The notes beneath the pieces were generated by a model. The model worked only from the letters and a program-made list of their open reading frames with translations, was not told the origin of the DNA and did not search any database. From Agrostemma githago (lineage: Eukaryota > Streptophyta > Magnoliopsida > Caryophyllales > Caryophyllaceae), in NCBI GenBank assembly GCA_958450325.1, contig OY288257.1, positions 56,692,938 to 56,756,937 on the forward strand: a stretch of DNA of 64,000 bases. The letters are read 5' to 3'. This document shows, one piece after another, positions 22,282 to 32,419 of this stretch. A program made the translations under genes and the position numbers. Position 1 is the first letter of the stretch, and each line of letters starts with the position of its first letter.

Positions 22282-23023
22282 TGTTTGGGATAAATTACGC
22301 GTCCCCTGAATATGACGTGGCGTCCTACGAGTGGGAGGTCAAAGTAAAAAAGTCAAAGGATCGAAGGCAAAAGTCAAAGAACGATATTCGAAGGTCAAAA
22401 GTTAGGAACTGAGAAAGTCATCAATCAATACAACCGAGAGTCAACAAGTCAACCGAGACTACACATAGCAATGGGCCAATCAGGAATATAAAGCAAAGTG
22501 AGGAAATGGGCCGGATGAATAAACAAGGCCAAACCAAGCGTGACCCAGCATGATCAACTCCAACCTCTGGAGGCAGAGGAGAAACGGTCAAGAAGGGAAT
22601 CCATAAATTTCGGGAAACCCTCCTGCAGACCAGGAGGGAGATCAGGATGGAGTTGGGAGCAACGACTCCTTGGATGGCAACATACATATACAGAAATACA
22701 GAAGACGGTGGTCATATCAATATGAGCACACATCAACCTCAAGAGAGCACCAAAGCAATATATTTATAGTCAATGAGAGTTCAAACATTCGTACTTGTAT
22801 CCATTTATTTACTCATTCATAGTAGAATCTTGGCGGGATTCCGACTCCCCCCGCGGTTTTTGCCACATCGGGTTTCCGCGTCACCAAATCTCGTGTCTTC
22901 TTTATCTTCTTTCGTTGTTTTTCATTCATTAGATCCGATTCGATTCCATCAGTCCATAAGTAATAGTCCGATCACTTTAACTCGCAACCTAAATCATAAA
23001 CCCGGTAAATTCTTACCAAAACG
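22282..23023 (+). repeat. 3' LTR of the Tat element
   Basis: It is 742 bp and differs from the 5' LTR at about 31 positions, with no indels by eye. The terminal CA appears as CG. With that substitution the 5-bp TSD GGGGT matches exactly. Confidence 0.92.
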
Positions 23024-23028
23024 GGGGT

Positions 23029-23500
23029 TTCATTCATTCTCATAGGGAAAGGGAAAAGGAAAGAGAAAAGAGAAAGCTAGAGACGTACAAATCCAAGATT
23101 ATTGATGATATAATATCTTCTGTATGGTTAAATGGAAGAAGTGGGAGTTTGTGATTGTGCATGGAGTTAAGAACAAGTAGAGTGGGGTTTAATGGTAACA
23201 GTAAGATCAAGTGTTGACGGGAGAGGAGAGGTTTGATGATGTTGCAACAATGAGGAATGTGGGTTGAATTTGTAAGTTTACGTAATGCGTTGATTATTTC
23301 ATTGAACTAACTCGGTATATATATACCGGAGGTAATAGCTAGGTACAACGAATATAGAGCTATACTAATGACGGGAATACATAAAGCTAGACACTAATGA
23401 CGGAATGTCATGAGACATTCATCATTATTACTAACATAATTAAGAGAGGAAGAAGATGAACGTGGTAAAAAGTCATAGAAAGCACCACATCCTATTACCA
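23029..23500. other. Interior of the host MULE right of the Tat insertion
   Basis: Purine-rich then AT-rich sequence with no coding signal. It belongs to the non-autonomous MULE that received the LTR element. Confidence 0.5.
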
Positions 23501-23642
23501 GTAACCGTTAGTCATAATTTTTCCCATAGCAAAGGGAGATTAATGAAAGTACAGAGTACTGATCATATTAATTAAGGATTATGTAAAGTATGGATTAATT
23601 TAAAAATGTCACTAATAATTGTGATTATTCCATGAAATAACC

Positions 23643-24595
23643 ATATTGTTCATACTCTATATATTGTTTAGTAGTTATTGTGTGAAATGCTGTAATAATA
23701 TATTGTTAAAGATAATAAGACTTAATTATCTATTTGGTAGCATACAACTTAAGTGCAACATTCTTTAGTATCTTATACATTTACAAATGACATAAAGCAA
23801 GTTTTACTAAACAATATTGTCCTCAGTATTCGAGCTCTAGACTAGAAAATTGAACCCATATAGGTATAGATTAACCCCTTTCTGTAGTGAGATATAGACC
23901 CTATATAACAACAACATTTTTGTAAACATATTGTGTGGAAAAAATATTAATTAAAAAATTGTTGGTACACACGAGATTTATACTAGTACGTGTAACAAGT
24001 AACAAAATATGAGTATTTCGTATAGATATATGACACCGAGTATTTAATATATAAAAAAAAAGTTAATTCTTACTAATATGTCTAAAGATTTGTAAATTAT
24101 TAGATAATTAATGATAAACATTGAAGAAAATAAACGTCTTTAAAATCAGTTAATATGACCCGTATTTGACCTTAACTCGAAATCCATGTTAAATTTGTAC
24201 TTTCCAATTCAACTCGGTATTTACCTGACACTCATAGTTACACAAACCTAATTATAAAACCTGATCACCTAACTTGTTTGGTAGATCTATCCACTGGGTA
24301 ATAATGAGATTGTCATCCCCACCGATGACTTACACAAAGATGTGTGGATCCTTCCCAATCATTGTATGTGAAAAGATCTATAATACACGTGATTGATGAG
24401 GTAGATGAGAAATAATAATATGAAATACATTTATAAAGGGAAATGGATGAAGATAAGGAACTGAAAAGAAAATTTGTGCGGGTTAGGATCTTCTTCATTA
24501 TTTCCTCTCTCTTTTTTTAGCCATCAATTATCTCATCTCCATGACCCCTTTGTATTATAAGTGTCAAGATGTTATTCTGGAACGATCCAACAACT
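23643..24595. other. AT-rich filler
   Basis: No gene, repeat or RNA structure that I can support. Confidence 0.6.
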
Positions 24596-24793
24596 TTCTT
24601 TTTTTTGATGACGGGGGAATCCGTAGCCACTACTTTTGGTGCGCTCTGAATAAACCCTCGGGTATACACAATAACTTGCAACCCTTAGAACCACATGCTC
24701 GAAGCCTAGAAGACATATTTTCCAGGGCTTGAACCTAAGACCCTTGGGATGATGATTACAAGTTTTAACCAATAGGTTAGGCTCCACCCTTAC
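24596..24793 (-). mobile_element. tRNA-derived SINE-like element
   Basis: Read on the minus strand it opens GGTGGAGCCTAACC, has an A-box-like TTGGTTAAAACTTG and a B box GGTTCAAGCCC (plus 24725-24735), and ends in an A-run. The distal body with GGGTTTATTCAGAGCGCACC and CCCCCGTCATC recalls a widespread plant SINE body. The family name is not certain. Confidence 0.65.
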
Positions 24794-25072
24794 GGATTAC
24801 ATTAATAATTTATGTTGCGTTTTTTCGAGATTACTAATAAAAACTAGAGTATAAAAACTAGAGTAAATCACTAATAACCTCCTTTTATGTTGCGTTTTTT
24901 CGAGATTACCCTCAAAAAGTTTTTCGAAAATTTTTACCCCCTTAAAGGTTAGGCTCCACCCTTAAGTGTATAAAAACTAGAGTAAATCACTAATAACCTC
25001 CTTTTATGTTGCGTTTTTTCGAGATTACCCTCAAAAAGTTTTTCGAGAAATTTTACCCCCTTAAAGTTTTTA
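24774..25072 (+). repeat. Tandem duplication, about 116 bp, including a SINE head fragment
   Basis: The unit contains TATAAAAACTAGAGTAAATC, CACTAATAACCTCC, GTTGCGTTTTTTCGAGATTA and TTTTTACCCCCTTAAAG. It starts near 24853 and again near 24968, with a partial copy before. GGTTAGGCTCCACCCTTA occurs at 24774 and 24946, so the duplication picked up the SINE edge. The unit may be the terminal region of the following MULE. Confidence 0.8.
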
Positions 25073-25139
25073 AAAAATTAGATTTTACTCCCCACCCCCC
25101 TTCTCACTTTTTTCCGGCAACTTATGCCTTCTTTATTCC

Positions 25140-26428
25140 TGTTTTGCCCTTCCCCCTAATAACAACCTCTCTCCTCACTTTACCTCACTCAAACACTCAA
25201 AGTCCCCCCAAAAGCCCCAAATTCCCCCAAAATTCCGAGAAATCTCGTAGAACCCTAACCCTAACGAAATTGACTCAAAGCGAAGACGACGAAGCATTTG
25301 CACGTACTCGATCCAATTCGACAGGTAATTAGTCTTCCTTTTCGTAATTATTTTCAACTTCGGTTTCTATTTTGCACATTCAAAATTGAAATTTCTGGGT
25401 TTAAGCTCGCAATTAGGGTTGGATTCAATTGAACACTATTGTTTATTGTTTGGGTCAGTTGTGTTTAGGGTTCTAATTACCATGTCTTGTCCGATTGTTC
25501 TTGGAAATGTTAATTGAATTACTTTGTTTATTTTCTGATTAGGATGGAGTTCAATCTGCGAACCTTCTTTGGTGGTGAGTTTGCTCTTATAAGTGGTAGA
25601 ACTGAATATGTTGAGGGAGGGGGGGGAGTGCATCTGGAATGTGGGTTAAATACTCGATCTTTGGATGTCCAATACTTTAGAAATCTAGGAGAGCGTTTAA
25701 TGGGAATGAGAGACTTCAAAATTTACTATACTAGAGCCGATAAGAGACTTGCTCAGATCATGGGAAAGGCAATGGTTACGTGTCCACATGATGTGGACTG
25801 TCTATTGAAGACAATGACAAAGGAGAGGTCAATTACCGTGTTCATGGAATTACACCGAAAGTTGAATTATGTTCCTCATGATGTGGACTCTCTATTGAAG
25901 ACAATGACAAGGGAGAGGTCAATTATCGTGTTCATGGCAGCACGTCGAAAGTTGAATTATGTTCCTCCTCCAAGGACCAAAAGGCCTAATGTGGGCCTAG
26001 TGAAGTAGAGACAACAACACATGACAAGGGACCACTTAGCCATAAGGGAATCTTCCACATTGAAAGCACCCTCAATAAAGCCACCCAATCACAATAAATA
26101 ACTCCCTTCACCTTCACCCTTGAGAAGAAGCCTTGGAATAACTAAAGAAACCTCTTCCACCTCCAGTCACCCCACAATTTCCACTATAGAGAAACCACTT
26201 TGCTCACCTGAAGCAGCAAAAAAATATCCCCATTTAATTGGTGTGAATAAGCAATTAGAGCATTTAATTGGGATAGATGAAGGCAGTGGTGGGCAGAAAT
26301 TACCATTCAAAAGGAAATTAGTTTTTGGGCAGTCCAGTGAACCTGAGGCCTTAGATGGGACTGAAGAAGGCGCATATCTAAATGGTGGGGACTGTTTGAA
26401 TGAACAACATGACTTTGTTTATCAGTGA
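25140..26428 (+). pseudogene. N-terminal part of a MULE transposase with PB1-like domain
   Basis: A CT-rich leader exon ends at 25324 (CAG/GTAATT); an intron ends TGATTAG at 25542; the ATG is at 25544. The protein begins M-E-F-N-L-R-T-F-F-G-G-E-F and has Y-V-E-G-G-G-G, L-G-E-R-L-M-G-M and a duplicated D-V-D-x-L-L-K-T-M segment. This is the PB1-like N-terminal layout of some dicot MULE transposases. TAG at 26006-26008 and TAA near 26099 interrupt a single frame that stays open to 26428 (acidic, Ser/Pro-rich). The catalytic core is missing; foreign Ty3 sequence starts at about 26443. Confidence 0.7.
25779..25968 (+). repeat. In-frame duplication of about 93 bp in the PB1-like gene
   Basis: Two adjacent copies encode V-P/C-P-H-D-V-D-x-L-L-K-T-M-T-x-E-R-S-I-x-V-F-M followed by R-K-L-N-Y-V. 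They differ at a few codons. The frame is kept. Confidence 0.85.
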
Positions 26429-26442
26429 GGCTAAGGATAGGG

Positions 26443-26909
26443 GTCAGCAAATTGGTTTTCCTCGCGGGGTATGATTATGAAGTTGATTTCGGTGAACTCG
26501 CGGGATACCGACTCTATTTCGGTTTGGTATGGAGCTGCTATAAACCTTCCAAGTGCCCGTGGCTTGGTTGACTAATAAGAAGGAATCCTCGTGGGCTCTA
26601 AGGTTTTTGATCCCTAGTGCTATTGCGACTTTTAGCCCTATTAGGCAGACTTTGTATTCGGCAGCGTTGTTGGTTACTGGGAAGTCTAGTTTGACTAATA
26701 TGAGTGTGTGGTCGCCTATTGGTTATTGATTGTGTGGGCTTCCTAAGTCAGGTTTTTGGCTAGGAAATTAGCTATGGGTTGGGTTGAGGATAGTCGCTTC
26801 TGATCTCTTTTAGGGTGAAATTAGGTGGGCCGTTAGTTGTAGCCCTTACGTTTTGATAGATTGCTATTGATAAATGGCATAGTTTCGAGTTTTAAGCGAG
26901 AAAGTGCGT
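26443..26909 (-). pseudogene. RNase H linker and aRH fragment of element D
   Basis: On the minus strand Q-P-I-A-N-F-L-A-K-N-L-T is the conserved linker after RNase H. It is followed by N-N-A-A-E-Y-K-V-C-L-I-G-L, a degenerate E-D-S-F-L-L-V-N-Q, G-T-W-K-V-Y, and I-P-R-E-E-N. Frameshifts and stops separate these. The sequence ends abruptly where the PB1-type MULE gene begins. Confidence 0.8.
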
Positions 26910-26918
26910 TATTTTAAA

Positions 26919-27552
26919 GGGTTATTTCATAACAATAATACCAACTATGGGGGTGCTTCTTATATTAATACAAACTATACGTAATCCCGTTTTAATATCA
27001 ACTATCCTCTCATTAATCTCTCTTTATAACCAATGCCTTTTTTTACCTGTAAAACCGGTAATTGTGACCTGCTAGGTTTTGGTGCGCCTCTTCTTCTTCT
27101 TCCCCTTTATATTCATCAAATTAAAAGTCATCCTCCATTATCAACCTTCAAAACCCTCATTGATACAATGAGATGTGGTTATTCATCTGGATCCTCCTCT
27201 AATTCGTATCTTTCAAATGTCAGATTTTTTTTGCAAACGTCAGATGCTCTAATTTATTTACCCCAATTTCAAAAAATTTAATAAAAGCAATGGCGATAGG
27301 AGATGTCGAGTTCAACAATGGCGAGAGAAGAGTACGTAGTAACGAGAGAGGAAGTGTACAGAGTATGGTGGGAGGGGGACTTTAATTCAAAAAGAAATTA
27401 AAAGGAAAAGAGAACCGGCTCATCAGGTAGCCGGTAACTTGTTCTAAAGAAAGATTAATGTGGGGATAGTTCATATTAAAATGGGATTATGTATAGTTGG
27501 TATTAATATAAGAAGCATCCCCATAGTTGGTATTATTGTTATGAAATAACCC
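26919..27552. mobile_element. Mutator-type MITE of the GGGTTATTTCAT family
   Basis: It is flanked by the perfect 9-bp duplication TATTTTAAA (26910-26918 and 27553-27561). Long terminal inverted repeats begin GGGTTATTTCATAACAATAA. The interior has no transposase. The terminus matches the ends of the larger element at 11145-23642. Confidence 0.9.
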
Positions 27553-27879
27553 TATTTTAAATCAAGCGATTGTCAAGGCACGTTATAAAGAAGAAAAGTT
27601 TATTTTCTTTTTTTATTGATAGTAATATATGTGGGCTATGTGCCCAAGACATTATTTTTGGGGAGTTGGAGGACAAGTCCCTTCGCACCTCTTGACTCAA
27701 TGGAAAGAAAAGACAAGATTTATAATTACTATTAAGCCTAGGCCCTTAGATGAACTTAGACTGTAGCTAAGACTGGACTCACTGTCTCTATTAGGACCTT
27801 TGCCCTGATATGGCTATTAAGACTTGACCATATTACGACATCAACTTGATCTTGGGACTGTAACTGTCTTCTGGGTCTT

Positions 27880-28564
27880 AGACCCTTACATAGCCTTTTG
27901 GAGACGCGACCCTTCATGGGTGTTTTGGACTAGTTTTTGCTGGTTGATCGTCGAGGGGTTTAAAATAACTTGTGACAACTACTGTTGTCGCTATCTCTCC
28001 CTCGGCGCTCTTGAAAATAAAGTCTTCTTTTTGCCGTTTCGAGGGAGGGAATGTTCCTTCCTCGATCATGTTTTGGATGACGTGCTTTAGTGTAAAGCAC
28101 GTCTCGGTATCAGGCCCATTGCCTTGATGATATAGGCAGTTGGCATTAGGACTTTAATTTTTGCTTTGTCTGTTGATTGGTGGGTCCGGAGTGGGACCCA
28201 TGGGCAAGAGTAACCCCTGATCCACTAGATATTGCCTCGGTATAGGATGAGTTGATTTTGGTAAACTTTTTCTGCGACGCCCCTACTTCGTTGGATAGGG
28301 CTTTGCGAGGCTTCGAGGTTATTACTGCATTGACCTTAGGAGGTTTTATCCGTGCGGAACATTGGGATGATCTACTTGGGGTAAGTTCTTGGGTGTGGTA
28401 ATCGCCTGAACTGGGATTTGCTTCGCTTTCTTTGTCTCTACTCTCAAGGAATTGAGGCGGCTATTAATGTGACAAACGAAGGAGGTCAAGCGGGTTATCG
28501 AAGTACGGATATCATGAACCACTTCGGTGAGGGTATTGACATTGTTGTAGATGTTCTCGATGGC
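27880..28564 (-). pseudogene. gag of element D, 3' part with zinc knuckle
   Basis: On the minus strand I-E-N-I-Y-N-N-V-N-T-L-T-E-V-V and a helix up to V-E-T-K-K-A-K continue the start at 32417-32419 (M-S-P-N-S-K-V) across the hAT insertion. Further on C-L-Y-H-Q-G-N-G-P-D-T-E-T-C-F-T-L-K-H-V-I-Q-N-M-I is a zinc knuckle in which the usual G-H is G-P. Stops occur between the two parts. Confidence 0.75.
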
Positions 28565-31500
28565 TAAAGCTGGCAGTTCGGACATGCCGGGCCGTGCTTC
28601 GTGCCAGCCCGATCGTGCTTCTTGCCCAAAAAAATCGTGTCAGACCGTGCCTGTCAAGTTAGCCGTGTCGTGCCAAGCCTGGCCCGATCGTGCCCGACCC
28701 CACTGAGGCACGACCCGAGGCCAAGGCCCGGTCGTGCCGTGCCGTGCTCGGGCCGGGTTTCGTGCCTGGTCTGATTTTCCTTTTTTTTTAATCTCCGTTT
28801 ACGTCTTTGCGATGAAATACGATTGCGATTTTTCCGTCCAGATTTGCACAAAATGTTATTTGTTATTTATTTCAAAAATGAGAAAATAAATTAGAAATAT
28901 GAATAAGAGAAAAGAAATTTTATATTTATTAAATAGATCGGTTGCGAATAATCAATGTATAATTGAAGAAGTAACTATTATTTATAAATAGAATTTCTAA
29001 ATAAAAAATTATGTACATGTTACGAATAGAACGTACAAATAGAAACTAAAATATACAAATTGACTAAGCGTTGACGGATTCGGTGGTAGTTTCGTCGGAG
29101 TCATTGTCACTATCTTTTAACTCTTCGCCTTGTTTTCTGTCTCATGCATCTATCCAATCTTTAAAGCATACGCACATTCGGAGGGTGTAGGAACCCAAAG
29201 ATGCACGTCTATCATCTAATACCCTCTTAGCGGCACTGAAGCAGCGTTCGGATGCAACAAATGAAACTTGATTGGCAAGAAAGTCCTTCGCCATAGCAGA
29301 CATTACCGACAGAAGTTGTGCGTTGTTTCCACCAAACCGTAAGGTCTAGGTCGACTACTGAGGTAGGTTCGTTAGTGCCGAAATATTGATATGTATTCTA
29401 CATATGATACTCGGCCAAATCAGCTGTCCTTGAAGCTCCTCTACTCGGAACTAATCCCGACATTATGTTGAGGATGTCGCCGAAGCCTGTATCCCTACTG
29501 CTGCTACTAGTACCTGCACCTAATTGAGTGTTGTTACCGTAAATAGACTCGTAAACATTAAATAATTTAAAAAATTCGTTTCTAATCTCTGTTTTATATT
29601 CTTCTAAGTCAAAATCTATGTTCATTAATTGTTTGTAAGTGTAAACAAAGTCTATCGCACCCTGAAATTTCCATCTAGGGTCTAAAATGGTTGTAAATAC
29701 ATAGACCATAGAAATATCGGACCAATATTTTAGCAACTTCTCTCCATGGCGGGTAAAAACGTGTCGTAAATATCTTTGCCTCGATATTTTCTGAAAATAT
29801 TGGCAATACTAATAATGTTACAAAGGAAATAAGGGGCAGTGGGTTTATATACATGGGAGAAGGTGTTTGTCGCCTAGCTAAAGGCGCACAAGAGGTCAAT
29901 ATACTTTTCAATTTTTTCCCAATCATCATCCAAAATTTGGTCGTTGAGACAACTACGGTTCCACCAAATAGTCAGATGATCCTTATATGCTAAACAAGCA
30001 CTCAACATTGTATACATCGAATTCCACCTCGTGTTATTTTCCAAGGGGAATTTTCTATATTTTATACCGTTTTCTCTACAACAGTTACGCCAGTCTTGGC
30101 GCCTCCAGTGACAACTGCTCAAGTGCATGACGATCCTTTTAAATTTAGCGTGGTATTGTTTTAGACCCACGAGACCGTCTTGAACACATAAGTTTAAAAC
30201 ATGACAAGCACATCGAACATGTAACAAATTACCATCTAAAAATACATTTTCTAAATGAGTTTTTAACATGTTAGCGCAAGAAGTCATAGACGTGGCATTA
30301 TCAAAAGTAACAGTTAATTTTATCTCTAATTTCGTATTCATTTATCCCTTTCATAATAATGTTTAGTATGTTTAAAGCGGTATGCGGGAAATCTAATTTA
30401 GCAAACTCTATAATTCTTTTTTTCATAACCATTCCTCATCTAGCCAGTGAGTAGTTAAACAAATATATGAAAAGTCGATATCGGAATCCCATCCATCAGC
30501 CGTTAGTGATACTCTAGATGTACTATTTTTTAACTGGGAAATAAGCTGCATTTTCCACTCCTTGTATTGTTTTATTGCTTTATTTTTAACGCTACGACGA
30601 CTCGTTTCTTTAGGAGCCGGTTAATTGATTTTTAAATATCTGTTAAAAGCTGGGTGTTCAACCATAGCAAAAGGCTTTTCCTTTTTAATTACCATTCTAG
30701 ATAATTCGTCGACATATGTAGTATAATCATAGGTGAAGTCTTGTTGGGAACTGGGTCGGTTTAGAAATAGGTCAAGCGATGTTTGACCTTGCTCTGTTGG
30801 AACACATTTTTTAGCGTGTTGCCCTAGGTGGCCGGTACCGGATGAGCTTGAGGCACTTAAAATTTTGCCACAATTATTACAACGAACTTTTTTTTTTTAT
30901 CCTTTGCATACATCACTTGTCTTACCCTTTGCATTTATTGCAGCCATTTCTTGTTCCGTCATCCGTTCTATCTCAGTACTAGGTTGTTCAGTTACTTCAC
31001 TTGTTTGTTGGATGTGTTGGGATGGTGGAGTTTGTGTTGTGAATTGTGATATTGTCTGTGCAGATGAGTCGGGTGTGGACGTGTACTAACTCTGTGCTGG
31101 TATAAATAATGGTGTAAACAGTAATTGTGTGTAAAGGGGCCGGGGGTAGCGGTGGTCTGCCCAAGGTTGCTTTGTCCTTGAAATTAAATTGGGAAGTAAG
31201 GAGACGGCATACCGGGCCATTGGTGGGGGATCGAGTTAAATCCCGGTGGGGTCATATATGGACCCTGTCCGGTATGTCCATGTGCCTCCGATTGTGGTGT
31301 TTCTGAACCGGAGGCTTGTGGTTGATCTACGCTACCTTGACGTGATCGACTCCTTTTTGACCCAGACTCAGTGTGACATGATTCCGACATGATTTATATT
31401 ATTTAACAACTTGAACAATTTAATTAACAATTTAAGTGAAGATAATTAACAATACGATTACCAAGCTAATTAACAGTTAAGTTTATCAATATAATTAGCA

Positions 31501-32393
31501 ATTTAAATTTACGACTTCATTAACAATCGGGTCAATTTTTTTTAATTAACAAATAAGTCTCAAAATAACTAATAAAAATCAAAAATAAATAACAAAAATT
31601 AAGTAAATGAGATTAAGTTAGAAAATACTAACAAAGGGTGAATAATTCCGGAGATAGCGATCGAATAACGATATTCGATAGAATGTAATAAATAGCCCAA
31701 AAAACCCGAATACGCCGAAAAAACCCGATGATATTAAATTGGTACTTCAATCTTTTAATTAGGCCCCGGAAAAGTCGTCGACAATCTTCAAACAAATTAC
31801 TATATTGAAATTATTACTATATTTTTGATATATACTAGTATTTATAAGATTAGTAGTAATTTGTATAAGTTATATTATAGTATAAGATTAGTATATGATT
31901 TAGAGTAAGGATATGGAATAATTGATAATTAGTATAGACCCCCCCCCCAACGGTCACAAACTCTGCAGACTGCAGTCCCCCAAGGCCCCAATGATCAGCA
32001 GAGCAATCCCCCCAACGGTCATATAACCTGTGCTTCGGGCCGGGTCAGGCCGGGCCGTGCCTGGCCCAGAATTTTCCCATCCCAACGGGGTTTTCCCGTG
32101 CCTCGGGCCGGGCCGGGCGTGCTTGGGCCCGATCGTGCCGGTTCCGTGTCGGGCTTCGGGCGTGCCCCTAGTCGGGCCGGAATTGTGCCTGACAGCGGGC
32201 TAGGCTACCCGTGCCCGTGCCTAGCACATGCCAGGCACGAACTCAACGCAAAATCACAGCCGATGCCCGACTCCAGGCACAGCGGGCTGGGCCTGTGCCA
32301 GTCCCAGTTTTGGCCTCAGGCCGTGCCGGGCGGGCCAAAAAATTGTGTTGGGTTGGGCCGGCAGCGGCGGCCCGGCCCAGACTACCAGCTCTA
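28565..32393 (-). mobile_element. hAT transposon inserted in gag of element D
   Basis: Ends are TAAAGCTGGCAGTTCGG and (inverted) TAGAGCTGGTAGTCTGG. 8-bp flanks TCGATGGC (28557-28564) and TTGATGAC (32394-32401) match at six of eight positions. Subterminal regions are packed with GC-rich CGGGCCGTGC-type motifs in both orientations, typical of some plant hAT elements. It carries one decayed transposase gene. Confidence 0.88.
29085..31390 (-). pseudogene. hAT transposase, disrupted
   Basis: It begins M-S-E-S-C-H-T-E-S-G-S at 31390 and stops at 31184. A BED-type finger follows near 30785-30890 (C-N-N-C-G-K-I ... G-Q-H-A-K-K-C). Then come L-T-A-D-G-W-D-S, with the first catalytic Asp near 30500; F-D-N-A-T-S and H-V-R-C-A-C-H-V-L-N-L-C-V-Q-D-G-L (29874-30341); L-D-P-R-W-K-F (29650); and the hATC dimerisation region F-V-A-S-E-R-C-F-S-A-A-K-R-V-L-D-D-R-R near 29190-29270. 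Frameshifts and stops separate the blocks. The enzyme would excise and reinsert the element by cut-and-paste in the nucleus. Confidence 0.88.
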
Positions 32394-32419
32394 TTGATGA
32401 CCTTTGAATTTGGGGACAT

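Larger units (their letters stand above)
12063..23023 (+). mobile_element. Complete Ty3/gypsy Tat-lineage LTR retrotransposon with antisense ORF
   Basis: The order is LTR, tRNA-Lys PBS, gag, protease, RT-RNase H, second (archaeal-type) RNase H, integrase, a tandem-repeat 3' region, an antisense ORF, and LTR. Both LTRs are 742 bp, and GGGGT flanks the element on both sides (12058-12062 and 23024-23028). About 31 LTR differences (roughly 4%) by eye place insertion in the recent past, but all genes carry stops or frameshifts. The second RNase H and the antisense ORF mark the Tat lineage (Retand/RIRE2/Grande-like). Confidence 0.92.
11145..23642. mobile_element. Non-autonomous MULE (GGGTTATTTCAT family), about 1.1 kb, enlarged by nested insertions
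   Basis: The left end (from 11145) and right end (to 23642) are inverted copies over more than 100 bp. Both include GGTTATTTCATG, AAATTAATCCATACTTTAC, and further in CATTAATCTC and TATGGG. Subtracting a 10,961-bp LTR retrotransposon and a 410-bp LINE leaves about 1.1 kb. A smaller relative at 26919-27552 shares the terminus and has a 9-bp TSD, which supports Mutator affiliation. No matching TSD was found here, so decay or rearrangement at one end is possible. Confidence 0.65.

Noticed and set aside
11136..23652. A target-site duplication for the enlarged MULE
   Set aside because: The 9 bases outside each end do not match, so no TSD is claimed for this copy.
25249..25266. Telomere-like CCCTAACCCTAAC
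   Set aside because: Only two units within a 5' leader; too short for an interstitial telomere.
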